Positions 8,301 to 16,052 of a stretch of 44,533 nucleotides of DNA are shown piece after piece. Within the stretch, counting starts at the first letter, position 1. Each line of letters starts with the position of its first letter. The stretch is from Clostridia bacterium. Its GTDB lineage: Bacteria > Bacillota > Clostridia > Oscillospirales > CAG-272. Below the pieces are notes generated by a model, which was not told the DNA's origin, ran no database searches, and saw only the letters and a list, made by a program, of their open reading frames with translations. The stretch is from positions 1 through 44,533 of the forward strand of contig JAFVQW010000049.1 in the NCBI GenBank assembly GCA_017504605.1, read 5' to 3'. The position numbers were made by a program, and so were the translations under genes.

Positions 8301-10148
8301 TTAATTCTTTGCCGCCTCCTTGAGTGCGGCACGCTTTTGCGCCTGCATTCTCTTTCTCGTCGGGGTGTCAAGAATTGCCTTACGAAGTCGGATGCTCTTC
8401 GGCGTTACCTCGATAAGCTCCTCGTCGGTGATGAACTCGATAGCCTCCTCGAGCGAGAGCTGTATCGGCGTGATGAGAGTAAGCTTCTCGTCGGCTCCCG
8501 AGGAGCGAATAGCGGTGAGATGCTTCTCCTTGCAGACGTTGACCTCGATATCGTCGGGCTTCGGGTTCTCGCCGACTATCATACCCTCGTAAACGGGGGT
8601 CGCGGGGCCGATGAAGAGCGGGCCCCTGTCCTGCGACTGGTAGAGGCCGTAGGTGGTGGCAATTCCCTTCTCGCTCGCAACGAGAGAGGAGGTGAAGCGG
8701 GTCTTGATTTCCCCGCGGAACGGCTCGTAGCCCGCGAAAATACTCGAAATAAGTCCCTCGCCGCGCGTGTCGGTGAGAAGCTCACTTCTGTAGCCGAAAA
8801 GGCAGCGGGTGGGAATGTTGTAGAAAAGCTTCTGACGGGAGCCGTGAAGCTGCATATCAACGAGCGTGCCGCGCCTTGCACCGAGCTTCTCCATTACCGC
8901 GCCGACGTACGCCTCGGGCACGTCTACGATAATATTCTCGATAGGCTCGTGACGAACGCCGTCAATATTCTTGTAAAGCACTCTCGGGTTCGAGCAGCAG
9001 AGCTCGTAGCCCTCGCGGCGCATATTCTCGATAAGAATGGAGAGATGCATCTCGCCTCTGCCCGCAACTCTGAAGCTGTCGGTGGTGTCGCCGTCCTCAA
9101 CGCGAAGCGATACGTCGCGAAGAAGCTCCTTATAGAGCCTTGCACGAAGGTGGCGCGAGGTAACGAACTTACCCTCCTTACCCGCGAAGGGAGAGTCGTT
9201 AACCGAAAAGGTCATCTCCATAGTAGGCTCGCCGACCTTAACGAACTCGAGGGGCTCAACGCAGGCAGGAGAGCAGACGGTGTCACCGATTGCAATATCC
9301 TCACAGCCCGAGAAGCAGACTATGTCTCCAACCTTAGCCTCGCTTACCTGAACTCTCTTAAGTCCGTCTATTTGGTATACCGAAACAATCTTTGCGGGAC
9401 GGGACTTGCCGTCTCCGTGATAGTTGCAGATTGCAACGCCCTGACCCTGCTTTATAACTCCGCGCTCAATTCTGCCGATGCCTATTCTTCCGACGAAGTC
9501 GTTATAGTCGATAGAGGAAACGAGAAGCTGAAGCGGCTCGTCCTCCTCTCCCTCGGGAGCGGGCATATACTCGATTATGGTATCAAGAAGCGGCACGAGG
9601 TCAGTGCCGGGTGTGTGAGGGTCGAAGGATGCGGTACCCGCTCTGCCCGAGCAGAAGAGCATCGGAGAGTCGAGCTGCTCGTTCGTCGCGTTGAGCTCGA
9701 GAAGAAGCTCGAGAACCTCGTCGCCTATCTCGTCAAGACGGGCATCGGGGCGGTCTATCTTGTTTACTACGACGATAACCCTGTGGTTAAGTGCAAGCGC
9801 GCGCTCGAGAACGAAGCGGGTCTGGGGCATCGGGCCCTCGGCCGCATCGACGAGGAGTATTACTCCGTTTACCATCTTAAGTATGCGCTCGACCTCACCG
9901 CCGAAATCGGCGTGGCCGGGGGTGTCTATTACGTTGATTTTTACGTCCTTATAGTGAATTGCGGTGTTCTTTGCAAGTATGGTAATACCGCGCTCACGCT
10001 CGAGGTCGCCCGAGTCCATAACTCTGTCAGCCATCTCCTGATTCTCGCGGTATATACCGCCCTGACGGAGCATCTCGTCAACGAGGGTGGTCTTACCGTG
10101 GTCAACGTGCGCGATAATCGCAATATTTCTTAAATCGGTTCTTTTCAT
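8301..10148 (-). CDS. typA: Translational GTPase TypA/BipA
   Basis: Ribosome-binding GTPase of the EF-G family involved in ribosome assembly and stress adaptation; 615 aa, full length. It starts MKRTDLRNIAIIAHVDHGKT (G1 loop AHVDHGKT), with G2 RERGITI, G3 DTPGHADFGGEVER and G4 NKIDRPDAR, followed by EF-G-like domains and the TypA C-terminal domain. A GAGGACAGAG ribosome site precedes the ATG at 10148. Its promoter lies between it and the upstream membrane-protein gene, so it is transcribed independently. Confidence 0.97.
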   Translation of the reverse strand: MKRTDLRNIAIIAHVDHGKTTLVDEMLRQGGIYRENQEMADRVMDSGDLERERGITILAKNTAIHYKDVKINVIDTPGHADFGGEVERILKMVNGVILLVDAAEGPMPQTRFVLERALALNHRVIVVVNKIDRPDARLDEIGDEVLELLLELNATNEQLDSPMLFCSGRAGTASFDPHTPGTDLVPLLDTIIEYMPAPEGEEDEPLQLLVSSIDYNDFVGRIGIGRIERGVIKQGQGVAICNYHGDGKSRPAKIVSVYQIDGLKRVQVSEAKVGDIVCFSGCEDIAIGDTVCSPACVEPLEFVKVGEPTMEMTFSVNDSPFAGKEGKFVTSRHLRARLYKELLRDVSLRVEDGDTTDSFRVAGRGEMHLSILIENMRREGYELCCSNPRVLYKNIDGVRHEPIENIIVDVPEAYVGAVMEKLGARRGTLVDMQLHGSRQKLFYNIPTRCLFGYRSELLTDTRGEGLISSIFAGYEPFRGEIKTRFTSSLVASEKGIATTYGLYQSQDRGPLFIGPATPVYEGMIVGENPKPDDIEVNVCKEKHLTAIRSSGADEKLTLITPIQLSLEEAIEFITDEELIEVTPKSIRLRKAILDTPTRKRMQAQKRAALKEAAKN

Positions 10149-10181
10149 ACTCTGTCCTCTTTTTTATTTTTCCAAAGTATT

Positions 10182-10210
10182 ATTTTAGCACACAAAGACT
10201 CAAAAATCAA
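10182..10210 (-). promoter_or_regulatory. Sigma-A promoter of typA
   Basis: Minus-strand TTGATT (10210-10205) and TAAAAT (10187-10182), 17-base spacer, with TGTGC just before the -10 box (extended -10). The rsuA promoter has the same layout. Confidence 0.7.
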
Positions 10211-10243
10211 TATTTTATCGAAAAAAGGTTAAAAACTGCGACA

Positions 10244-10271
10244 AGCGCCCGACGGTCTCCCGTCGGGCGCT
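10244..10271. terminator. GC-rich hairpin downstream of the 242-aa membrane protein gene
   Basis: A 12-bp perfect stem (AGCGCCCGACGG / CCGTCGGGCGCT) with loop TCTC. A T-run (GGTTTT) follows on the plus strand; on the minus strand the T-runs are about 10 bases further on. Probable terminator for the minus-strand gene ending at 10301. Confidence 0.7.
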
Positions 10272-10300
10272 CGGTTTTAAATTGTTGAATTTTAAAGCTT

Positions 10301-11029
10301 TTAGATTGTTCCGCTGCTTTCCATAAGTGCTAAAAATTCTTTGCGTAGCCGTCGATACTTTAGAATGGCAAAGCCGTCCCTTTGCTTGCCTATATAAACG
10401 TTTTTTCCACCAAATGAAATGCCAACCGGTAGTCTTCCGTTTTTTAGCCCCTGCTCCACATTTCCATTTATCATTCCGTTAAAACTTTGTGTGATACGGT
10501 CAACGCAAAATACAGATATCATATTGACAGTTTTAGTTATTCTTTTACCGTTGGAATCCCGAGTGAACATGTCGGTAAGAGCTCCATTTGCAGCTTCAAT
10601 TGCTTCTTCGGTAAGTTCGGCTATTCTAATAATTGAAAAGCAATCCAGAGTGTCCGCTCCGCCCAACTTAGAATACAGCATAACCGAACCGTCTTGCATA
10701 ACGGGGGAAACGCCTGTTTTGCTATACCCTGCATTGAGCAGAGTGGTTTCTAAATTAGAAGAAAACTCATCGTAAGCTCCAACTTTCAATGCAATTTTTT
10801 CCGGTTTCTCTGTCCTTGGATTTATTCCTCCAAAAATCAATTGTAGTATTATAAACAGAACTCCGGTAGCAATCATTGCGAACAAAGCAGTATATAAAAT
10901 GACGCCCAGTGTGTTTGGGTTAGGGACAAGGAATGCTAACAGGATACCCCCCGGGAAAAGTGTAAAGAGACAAAGCATACCAAAAACAATAAGCGCTTTT
11001 AAAACAATTTCCTTCACTCTATCCGACAT
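10301..11029 (-). CDS. Uncharacterised protein with two N-terminal membrane segments
   Basis: 242 aa. I do not recognise the family. Two hydrophobic helices near the N-terminus (ALIVFGMLCLFTLFPGGILL and VILYTALFAMIATGVLFIIL) are followed by a soluble domain of about 170 aa that would face the cytoplasm if the N-terminus is inside. The ATG follows a strong CGGAGGTAATTG ribosome site. It sits at the edge of the AT-rich accessory patch and may be cotranscribed with the minus-strand genes upstream; its upstream flank is fused directly to the gene remnant at 11088-11203. A membrane protein next to immunity-like genes could itself be an immunity protein, but that is only a guess. Confidence 0.7.
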   Translation of the reverse strand: MSDRVKEIVLKALIVFGMLCLFTLFPGGILLAFLVPNPNTLGVILYTALFAMIATGVLFIILQLIFGGINPRTEKPEKIALKVGAYDEFSSNLETTLLNAGYSKTGVSPVMQDGSVMLYSKLGGADTLDCFSIIRIAELTEEAIEAANGALTDMFTRDSNGKRITKTVNMISVFCVDRITQSFNGMINGNVEQGLKNGRLPVGISFGGKNVYIGKQRDGFAILKYRRLRKEFLALMESSGTI

Positions 11030-11087
11030 ATCAATTACCTCCGCGTTCCCCTACCGCAGGAAAGAAAACAAAACTTGCTTGCTGGAT

Positions 11088-11203
11088 GTTTTCATTAGCG
11101 TAGTTTTTAGCACATTAATCAAAACGAAATTTAATATCTTTTTTATTTAAATATAATAGTTCCAAGATCCCATATTTAACCTCGTTCTAAAATTATGGCA
11201 CAA
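11088..11203 (-). pseudogene. Internally deleted remnant of a second copy of the 257-aa gene
   Basis: The two halves of this stretch match two separated parts of the gene at 11852-12625. Bases 11088 to about 11140 match 12054-12110, and about 11140-11203 match about 12588-12656, with only a few mismatches. The missing ~485 bases are flanked in the intact gene by the direct repeat TATCTGTTTT (12101-12110 and 12586-12595), and the remnant joins exactly there (TATCTTTTTTATTT). It keeps the ribosome site and the start MGSWNYYI, then hits a stop. The later part also has a stop where the intact gene has Glu (codon GAA changed to TAA). So a paralogue once stood here and was lost. Confidence 0.85.
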
Positions 11204-11635
11204 AACGGTGCTTTTTAATATAGCATATTTATAATTAGGGTTCACTTTTATGTTTCCGCAGTAGCAAAAACAAATTACTTTCCCAAACCTCGTCCCCACA
11301 ATCCTTTGCTTTTTAATACAATCATTTATTGCACTGTGGATGGAATTGTTATCTGAGTATTTTTGCAACCTATTTAAGATGCAAAAAGCCCCCGGCCAAT
11401 TCAAATCTTGCAACCATTCTAATAATTGAACTAAATAAGGATTAAGAATCTCATCGCTTTTTTCCGCTATGATTACAGCACAATTTTCCCATACATTTTT
11501 ACTATGTCTTGGCGTTAATGGTTGTATAAATGGAACTATTGTTTCCGTATTCCTCGCTAAGGATATTCCTTTGGCTTGAATTTCGGGGGGCATTTGCCAA
11601 TCAAGCATATCCATTATATCTGTAATATCTGCCAT
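11147..11635 (-). CDS. DUF5071 domain protein (immunity-like)
   Basis: 162 aa. The central motif LLEWLQDLNWPGA, with KSDEILNPYL before it, is characteristic of DUF5071. That domain is often found as a small stand-alone protein in toxin/immunity neighbourhoods (family knowledge; function unproven). I start it at the ATG at 11635 because GGAGG lies 8 bases upstream; the open frame extends 24 codons further without a good ribosome site. The ATG is one base after the stop of a short upstream frame (11637-11756), suggesting translational coupling. The last residues (RTRLNMGSWNYYI) are not native-looking: the frame runs into the ribosome site and start codons of the deleted remnant, so the original C-terminus has been replaced. 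Confidence 0.75.
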   Translation of the reverse strand: MADITDIMDMLDWQMPPEIQAKGISLARNTETIVPFIQPLTPRHSKNVWENCAVIIAEKSDEILNPYLVQLLEWLQDLNWPGAFCILNRLQKYSDNNSIHSAINDCIKKQRIVGTRFGKVICFCYCGNIKVNPNYKYAILKSTVLCHNFRTRLNMGSWNYYI

Positions 11636-11636
11636 A

Positions 11637-11756
11637 TTAGCGCCCTCCATCCAATTTAATGATAACCGATTTAACCGCTTGTGTCCAAATCGAACCGGAA
11701 GCTGCATTTATACAGTCTTCCATTGTTGCACCTATATGTCTTACACTTATTTGATT
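11637..11756 (-). pseudogene. Possible toxin C-terminal remnant or short leader ORF before the DUF5071 gene
   Basis: A 39-codon open frame bounded upstream by a stop, ending in TAA one base before the DUF5071 ATG. From the ATG at 11723 it encodes 28 residues including NAASGSIWTQAVKSVIIKLD, and AGGTG lies 5 bases before that ATG. A stop/start junction this tight is what a toxin gene followed by its immunity gene would leave. It could also be a small coupled leader peptide. No family recognised. Confidence 0.4.
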
Positions 11757-11851
11757 TTAAAATTCAAATTGGTTATTTTGAAAAAATTAACATAGAAAGT
11801 CAACAAAAGACCAGCGGAGAACGGACCTGCGCTAAACCTGTATAATATGAC

Positions 11852-12625
11852 TCATGATAAATCATAACTAGTGTACCCATACATATTAATTGCGTTCTGC
11901 AATTCCAAAAACTTACTGGCTGCAGATTTTCCTGAAACCAAATCTTTGAAGAAATGTTTCTTAAAAACCACTTTAATCTTTGGATGAGTATAAAAGATAA
12001 AAGTTAGCTTTGTGATGTCTCTTGTTGCGACACAACAACTATTTTCAAGAGAGTTTTCGTTAGCGTAGTTTTTAGCACATTCATCAAAACGAAATTTAAT
12101 ATCTGTTTTCCCGTTTCTTACTGTTATTCCCGAACTGTTGATATTAACTATTTCAGAGCAAATAATATCATATTCACTGTCGTTCTCACTTTTTGTACAC
12201 TTGGGAATTTTTATATAGTATTTCTTGTACAATTTACTTCTTATCTTATGGTATCGCTTATGGTTAATCACGATCACACCTAATTGATCATATACAGAAT
12301 CGATTTTGCTTTCCCATACATCATACATAAATTTTATGAAATCTGATTTTTGGGTAAAGTCATATGGGCGTTCAATGCCATTTGTTCTTATGTATAAATT
12401 GCAAGAAATATATTTCGAAAGAAAATTATAAATCAAGTGATTAGCAGGCAAAAAAATATCTATAATAGATACAATTCCTGCATTATAACCATCATTAAAA
12501 CCGTCTTCGCGTTTCCCAAAGTAAAACATCTCTTGGTATGTCTGATTCTTTTCGTATTCAGAAATCATACGATCCAATGTTATTCTATCTGTTTTTATTT
12601 CAATATAACAGTTCCAAGATCCCAT
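11852..12625 (-). CDS. Uncharacterised 257-aa protein, likely orphan immunity protein
   Basis: Soluble protein of 257 aa with no signal peptide or membrane segments; family not recognised. It starts MGSWNCYIEIKTDRITLDRM after a GAGGTGA ribosome site. Base composition and codon use are much more AT-rich than the housekeeping neighbours, suggesting transfer. Just upstream is a broken Rhs-repeat fragment, and a deleted paralogue with the same ribosome site and start lies at 11088-11203. Immunity genes stand directly after Rhs toxin tips and often duplicate into orphan arrays, so I infer an immunity role. There is no direct proof. Confidence 0.65.
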   Translation of the reverse strand: MGSWNCYIEIKTDRITLDRMISEYEKNQTYQEMFYFGKREDGFNDGYNAGIVSIIDIFLPANHLIYNFLSKYISCNLYIRTNGIERPYDFTQKSDFIKFMYDVWESKIDSVYDQLGVIVINHKRYHKIRSKLYKKYYIKIPKCTKSENDSEYDIICSEIVNINSSGITVRNGKTDIKFRFDECAKNYANENSLENSCCVATRDITKLTFIFYTHPKIKVVFKKHFFKDLVSGKSAASKFLELQNAINMYGYTSYDLS

Positions 12626-12644
12626 ATTTCACCTCGTTCTAAAA

Positions 12645-12767
12645 TTATGGCACAAGGACTACTATGTCGCCATACAGGTTCTTCTCAAGCCAATAGGTTT
12701 CAGGGCCCGAATAGTAATAATGCTCGCGCGGGTTTCAAAACGCATCGTAGGTTATACCGCTTCCCAT
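12645..12767 (-). pseudogene. Degraded Rhs/YD-repeat toxin fragment
   Basis: Reading the minus strand, codons for MGSGITYDAF, an in-frame TGA at 12735-12737, then NPREHYYYSGPETYWLEKNL followed by YGDIVVLVP and a stop at 12645. The segment TYWLEKNLYGDIV closely resembles the conserved Rhs core motif (typically YWFEKNLxGDIVAVY) and GITYDAF resembles the preceding YD repeat (ITYDAxG). Only about 40 codons remain of a protein normally over 1000 aa. The fragment ends exactly where the sequence shared with the deleted paralogue begins (TTGTGCCATAA). Confidence 0.72.
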
Positions 12768-12771
12768 TCTT

Positions 12772-12801
12772 ATTTTACCACAAGCGGGGGGCGGGGGTCA
12801 A
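12772..12801 (-). promoter_or_regulatory. Probable promoter driving the Rhs remnant and 257-aa gene
   Basis: Minus-strand TTGACC (12801-12796) and TAAAAT (12777-12772), 18-base spacer. It would start transcription near 12765, at the beginning of the Rhs fragment, so the orphan gene at 12625 may still be expressed. Confidence 0.5.
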
Positions 12802-12823
12802 GAGCCTTTCCGGAGCTAAAAAG

Positions 12824-12853
12824 AAAAAAGGCGGTGAAATCACCGCCTTTTTT
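12824..12853. terminator. Terminator after serA
   Basis: Stem GGCGGTGA / TCACCGCC with a 2-base loop, flanked by six A and six T, so it can work on both strands; 6 bases past the serA stop. Confidence 0.9.
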
Positions 12854-12858
12854 ACCTG

Positions 12859-14016
12859 TTATATGGTTCTTACTCGGATTATACCGTCAATTGCCGCTAT
12901 CTCGTCGGCAACGCCGTCGGGGATTGCCGTCGTGAGCTCGACTATCGTATAGGCGTATTCGCCTCTCGAGCCGTTAGACATATTCTCAATGTTTATGCCC
13001 TTCGAGGAGAAGGCCGAGGCAATCTGCGCGAGCATATTCGCGATATTCTTGTGGCATATGCAGACACGCGAGGCGCCGGTGTGAGGAATGGAGACCGCGG
13101 GATAGTTAACCGAATTTCTGATGTTACCCGTCGTGAGGAACTCGATAAGCTCGTCAGCGGCCATAACCGCGCAGTTGTCCTCGCTCTCCTCGGTGGATGC
13201 GCCGAGGTGGGGAATGTTAACCACTTTATCCACCCCGAGAGTAGCCTCGGTGGGGAAGTCGGTCACGTAGGACGCCACTTTTCCCGAGGCAAGTGCCTCC
13301 TTGATATCATCGGCGTTAACGAGGTCGGCACGTGCGAGGTTGATAATACGCACGCCGTCCTTCATCTTCGCTATCGTTTCCTTATTAATCATTCCCTTGG
13401 TATCCTTAGTCGAGGGAACGTGGAGAGTTATATAGTCTGCCTTAGCGTAAATCTCGTCGTAGGTCGCCGCCTGCTCAATCGAGCGAGAGAGGCTCCAGGC
13501 CGCGTGAACGGTAATAAAGGGGTCGCAGCCGACGACGTTCATACCGAGCGAGCGAGCGGCGTTGGCAACGAGGCCGCCTATCGCACCGAGGCCGATAACG
13601 CCGAGGGTCTTGCCGAGGATTTCTCTGCCCGCAAACTTAGACTTGCCCGCCTCAACAGCCTTCGCAACGTCGGGCTCGCTCCCGAGGGTCTTCGCCCACT
13701 CGATGCCGCCGATGACGTTACGCGAGGCGAGAATAAGCGCGAGAATACAGAGCTCCTTTACTCCGTTGGCGTTGGCGCCCGGGGTATTGAATACTACGAT
13801 GCCGTCCTTCGCACATCTCTCAAGAGGAATGTTGTTGACACCCGCACCCGCACGCGCAATCGCAACGAGCTCGGGGCCGAACTCCATATCGTGCATTGCG
13901 GCAGAGCGCACCATTATCGCATCGGGATTTTCAACCTCGGTGCCGACGTTGTAATCCGCGCCGAAGCGGTCGGTGCCTATCTTTGCAATCTTGTTTAAAA
14001 GCTTGATATTTTTCAT
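12859..14016 (-). CDS. serA: D-3-phosphoglycerate dehydrogenase
   Basis: Oxidises 3-phosphoglycerate to 3-phosphohydroxypyruvate, the first step of serine synthesis. 385 aa: a D-2-hydroxyacid dehydrogenase with Rossmann motif GVIGLGAIGG, the substrate Arg region INLARADLVN (usually NLARGG; here RA replaces RG), the catalytic His in NIPHLGAST, and a C-terminal ACT domain from about residue 310 that could sense serine. It is the short form without the long intervening domain. A GGAGAAG ribosome site precedes the ATG. It starts 19 bases after serC and is cotranscribed with it. Confidence 0.93.
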   Translation of the reverse strand: MKNIKLLNKIAKIGTDRFGADYNVGTEVENPDAIMVRSAAMHDMEFGPELVAIARAGAGVNNIPLERCAKDGIVVFNTPGANANGVKELCILALILASRNVIGGIEWAKTLGSEPDVAKAVEAGKSKFAGREILGKTLGVIGLGAIGGLVANAARSLGMNVVGCDPFITVHAAWSLSRSIEQAATYDEIYAKADYITLHVPSTKDTKGMINKETIAKMKDGVRIINLARADLVNADDIKEALASGKVASYVTDFPTEATLGVDKVVNIPHLGASTEESEDNCAVMAADELIEFLTTGNIRNSVNYPAVSIPHTGASRVCICHKNIANMLAQIASAFSSKGINIENMSNGSRGEYAYTIVELTTAIPDGVADEIAAIDGIIRVRTI

Positions 14017-14035
14017 TTTCTTCTCCGTATCGCTA

Positions 14036-15139
14036 TTAAAGCTGTGTCATCTTGGGATTATCGAGCGCGAACTGCTTCATAAACTTGACGAGCGCCTCTA
14101 CACCCTCGTAGGGCATAGCGTTGTATATCGAGGCTCTCATACCGCCGACCGAGCGATGTCCCTTAAGGTTCTTAAGTCCTGCGGCAGCGGCCTCCTTGGC
14201 AAACTTCTTGTCAAGCTCGGCATCGCCCGTAACGAATACCACGTTCATCATCGAGCGGCACTTCTTATCCGCGGGGGCGGTGTAGTAGCTCTGATTGTCG
14301 AGGTAGTCGTAGAGAAGGCTCGCCTTCCTCTCGTTGCGGCGCTTCATCTCGTCAAGGCCGCCGATAGAGAGTATCCACTCGAACACGAGCTTCGCCATAT
14401 AGATGCACCAGCAGGGGGGCGTGTTGTACATAGAGTCGTTCTCCGCCATAACCTTATAGTCAAGCATAGCGGGTGTGTCGGGGCGAGCGTTACCGATAAG
14501 GTCCTCGCGCACGATGACGATAGTAAGTCCCGCGGGTGCGACGTTCTTCTGCGCGCCGGCATAGATGAGCGCGAACTTCGAGACGTCTACGGGCTCGGAG
14601 ATAATGCAGGACGACATATCCGCAACGAGCGGAATGTGACCCGTGTCGGGAATATAGTTGAACTTCGTTCCGTAAATGGTGTTGTTAAAGCAGATGTGAA
14701 CGTAGTCGGCATCGGGGCGGAAATCACTGCGCTTGGTCTCGGGAATAGTCGAGAAAACGGGGTTGGCACCGCCGCTCGATGCGGCAATCGCGATGTCACC
14801 GTACTTCTTTGCCTCGCTCGCGGCCTTCTTCGAGAACTGTCCCGATACTATATAGTCGGCGCACTTGTGCTCGGAGAGCAGGTTAAGCGGCACCGCCGCA
14901 AACTGCGTGGAGGCTCCTCCCTGAAGAAAAAGAACCTTATAGTTTTCGGGAATATTCATAAGACGGCGAAGCGCATCCTCAGCTCCCTTTATAATAGCCT
15001 CGAACTCGGGGGTTCTGTGGCTCATCTCCATAACCGACATTCCCGACTCGCCATAGCAAAGAAGCTCGGCCTGTGCCCTCTCAAGCACCTCCATAGGAAG
15101 CATAGACGGTCCTGCTGAAAAGTTATAAACTCTGTTCAT
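14036..15139 (-). CDS. serC: Phosphoserine aminotransferase
   Basis: Converts 3-phosphohydroxypyruvate and glutamate to phosphoserine with pyridoxal phosphate; 367 aa, the usual length. It starts NRVYNFSAGPSMLPMEVLER, a hallmark of SerC, and the PLP lysine lies in IYAGAQKNVAPAGL. A GAAAGGAAAG ribosome site is present. First gene of the serC-serA operon under a consensus promoter; no phosphoserine phosphatase gene is in the window. Confidence 0.96.
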   Translation of the reverse strand: MNRVYNFSAGPSMLPMEVLERAQAELLCYGESGMSVMEMSHRTPEFEAIIKGAEDALRRLMNIPENYKVLFLQGGASTQFAAVPLNLLSEHKCADYIVSGQFSKKAASEAKKYGDIAIAASSGGANPVFSTIPETKRSDFRPDADYVHICFNNTIYGTKFNYIPDTGHIPLVADMSSCIISEPVDVSKFALIYAGAQKNVAPAGLTIVIVREDLIGNARPDTPAMLDYKVMAENDSMYNTPPCWCIYMAKLVFEWILSIGGLDEMKRRNERKASLLYDYLDNQSYYTAPADKKCRSMMNVVFVTGDAELDKKFAKEAAAAGLKNLKGHRSVGGMRASIYNAMPYEGVEALVKFMKQFALDNPKMTQL

Positions 15140-15195
15140 TTTTCTTTCCTTTCTGCCTATCGCGGCAAGCGCCGCTTTTTTAAAACTATGCGGTA

Positions 15196-15224
15196 ATTAT
15201 ACTACTTCGGTAGAGTTTTGTCAA
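15196..15224 (-). promoter_or_regulatory. Sigma-A promoter of serC-serA
   Basis: Minus-strand TTGACA (15224-15219) and TATAAT (15201-15196), 17-base spacer. The short leader contains a GCGGC/GCCGC hairpin. Confidence 0.85.
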
Positions 15225-15325
15225 GGCGGTTTTATTAAAAATCACTTGTATTTTTCAAATACAGTGCAGAACTCGGAAATACGGGAATATTTTTCCGTTT
15301 TTTCGGGAAAAATCGGCAAAAGGCG

Positions 15326-15354
15326 TAGACTTTCCCTTCCATTTATGATATAAT
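15326..15354 (+). promoter_or_regulatory. Promoter of trmO
   Basis: TAGACT (15326-15331) and TATAAT (15349-15354), 17-base spacer, with TGA before the -10 box. The start codon is 24 bases downstream. Confidence 0.6.
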
Positions 15355-15377
15355 ATATTTTTGGGGGAAGCTGAAAT

Positions 15378-16052
15378 ATGAAAATTATCGCAAGAATTAA
15401 GAACGATTTTAAGGAAAAATTCGGAATTCCTCGTCAGAGCGGTATAGTTGAAAACACCGTCGGACGAATAGTCTTCGAGCCTGAGTACAGAAATCCCGAT
15501 GCACTGCGCGGCATTGAGGGCTACTCGCACCTTTGGCTTATCTGGCAGTTTTCCGAGGCCGTGCGTGAGGAGTGGTCACCGACCGTGAGACCGCCAAGGC
15601 TCGGCGGTAACACTCGGGTCGGCGTTTTCGCGACACGCTCGCCCTTCAGACCCAACCCCATAGGGCTCTCCTCGGTAAGGCTCGTTGGTATCGAAAGAGA
15701 CGAAAAATGCGGCACGGTCCTCGTCGTCTCGGGCGCCGACCTCGCCGACGGAACGCCGATATACGATATTAAGCCCTATCTTCCCTTCACCGACTCGCAC
15801 CCGAACGCCACGGCGGGCTTTGCCGACGGGACGGCGGAATACGAGGCCGAGGTCTCCTTCCCTCCCGAGCTCCTTTCAAAAATCGAGCCCGAGCGGCGCG
15901 AGGTGATTTTGGCACTCCTACGCCACGACCCGCACCCCTCGTATAAGAACGACCCTGAGCGCGTGTACGGTATGGTGTACGCCGACTATGAGATTTTTTT
16001 CACTGCCTCGGACGGTAGGATAGAAGTAAAGGACATAAAAAAACAGAGATGA
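15378..16052 (+). CDS. trmO: tRNA (t6A37) N6-methyltransferase TrmO (TsaA/YaeB family)
   Basis: Methylates t6A at position 37 of threonine tRNA using SAM. 224 aa. The family signature GVFATRSPFRPNPIGLSSVR is complete, followed by GADLADGTPIYDIKPYLPF. A GGGGAAG ribosome site precedes the ATG. Odd point: the last codons (KKQR and the TGA) lie inside the left terminal inverted repeat of the hairpin element at 16037-16429, so the element may have supplied the present 3' end of the gene. Confidence 0.92.
   Translation: MKIIARIKNDFKEKFGIPRQSGIVENTVGRIVFEPEYRNPDALRGIEGYSHLWLIWQFSEAVREEWSPTVRPPRLGGNTRVGVFATRSPFRPNPIGLSSVRLVGIERDEKCGTVLVVSGADLADGTPIYDIKPYLPFTDSHPNATAGFADGTAEYEAEVSFPPELLSKIEPERREVILALLRHDPHPSYKNDPERVYGMVYADYEIFFTASDGRIEVKDIKKQR

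Noticed and set aside
8229-10133. 634-codon plus-strand open frame opposite typA
   Set aside because: Antisense shadow; typA is unmistakable on the minus strand.
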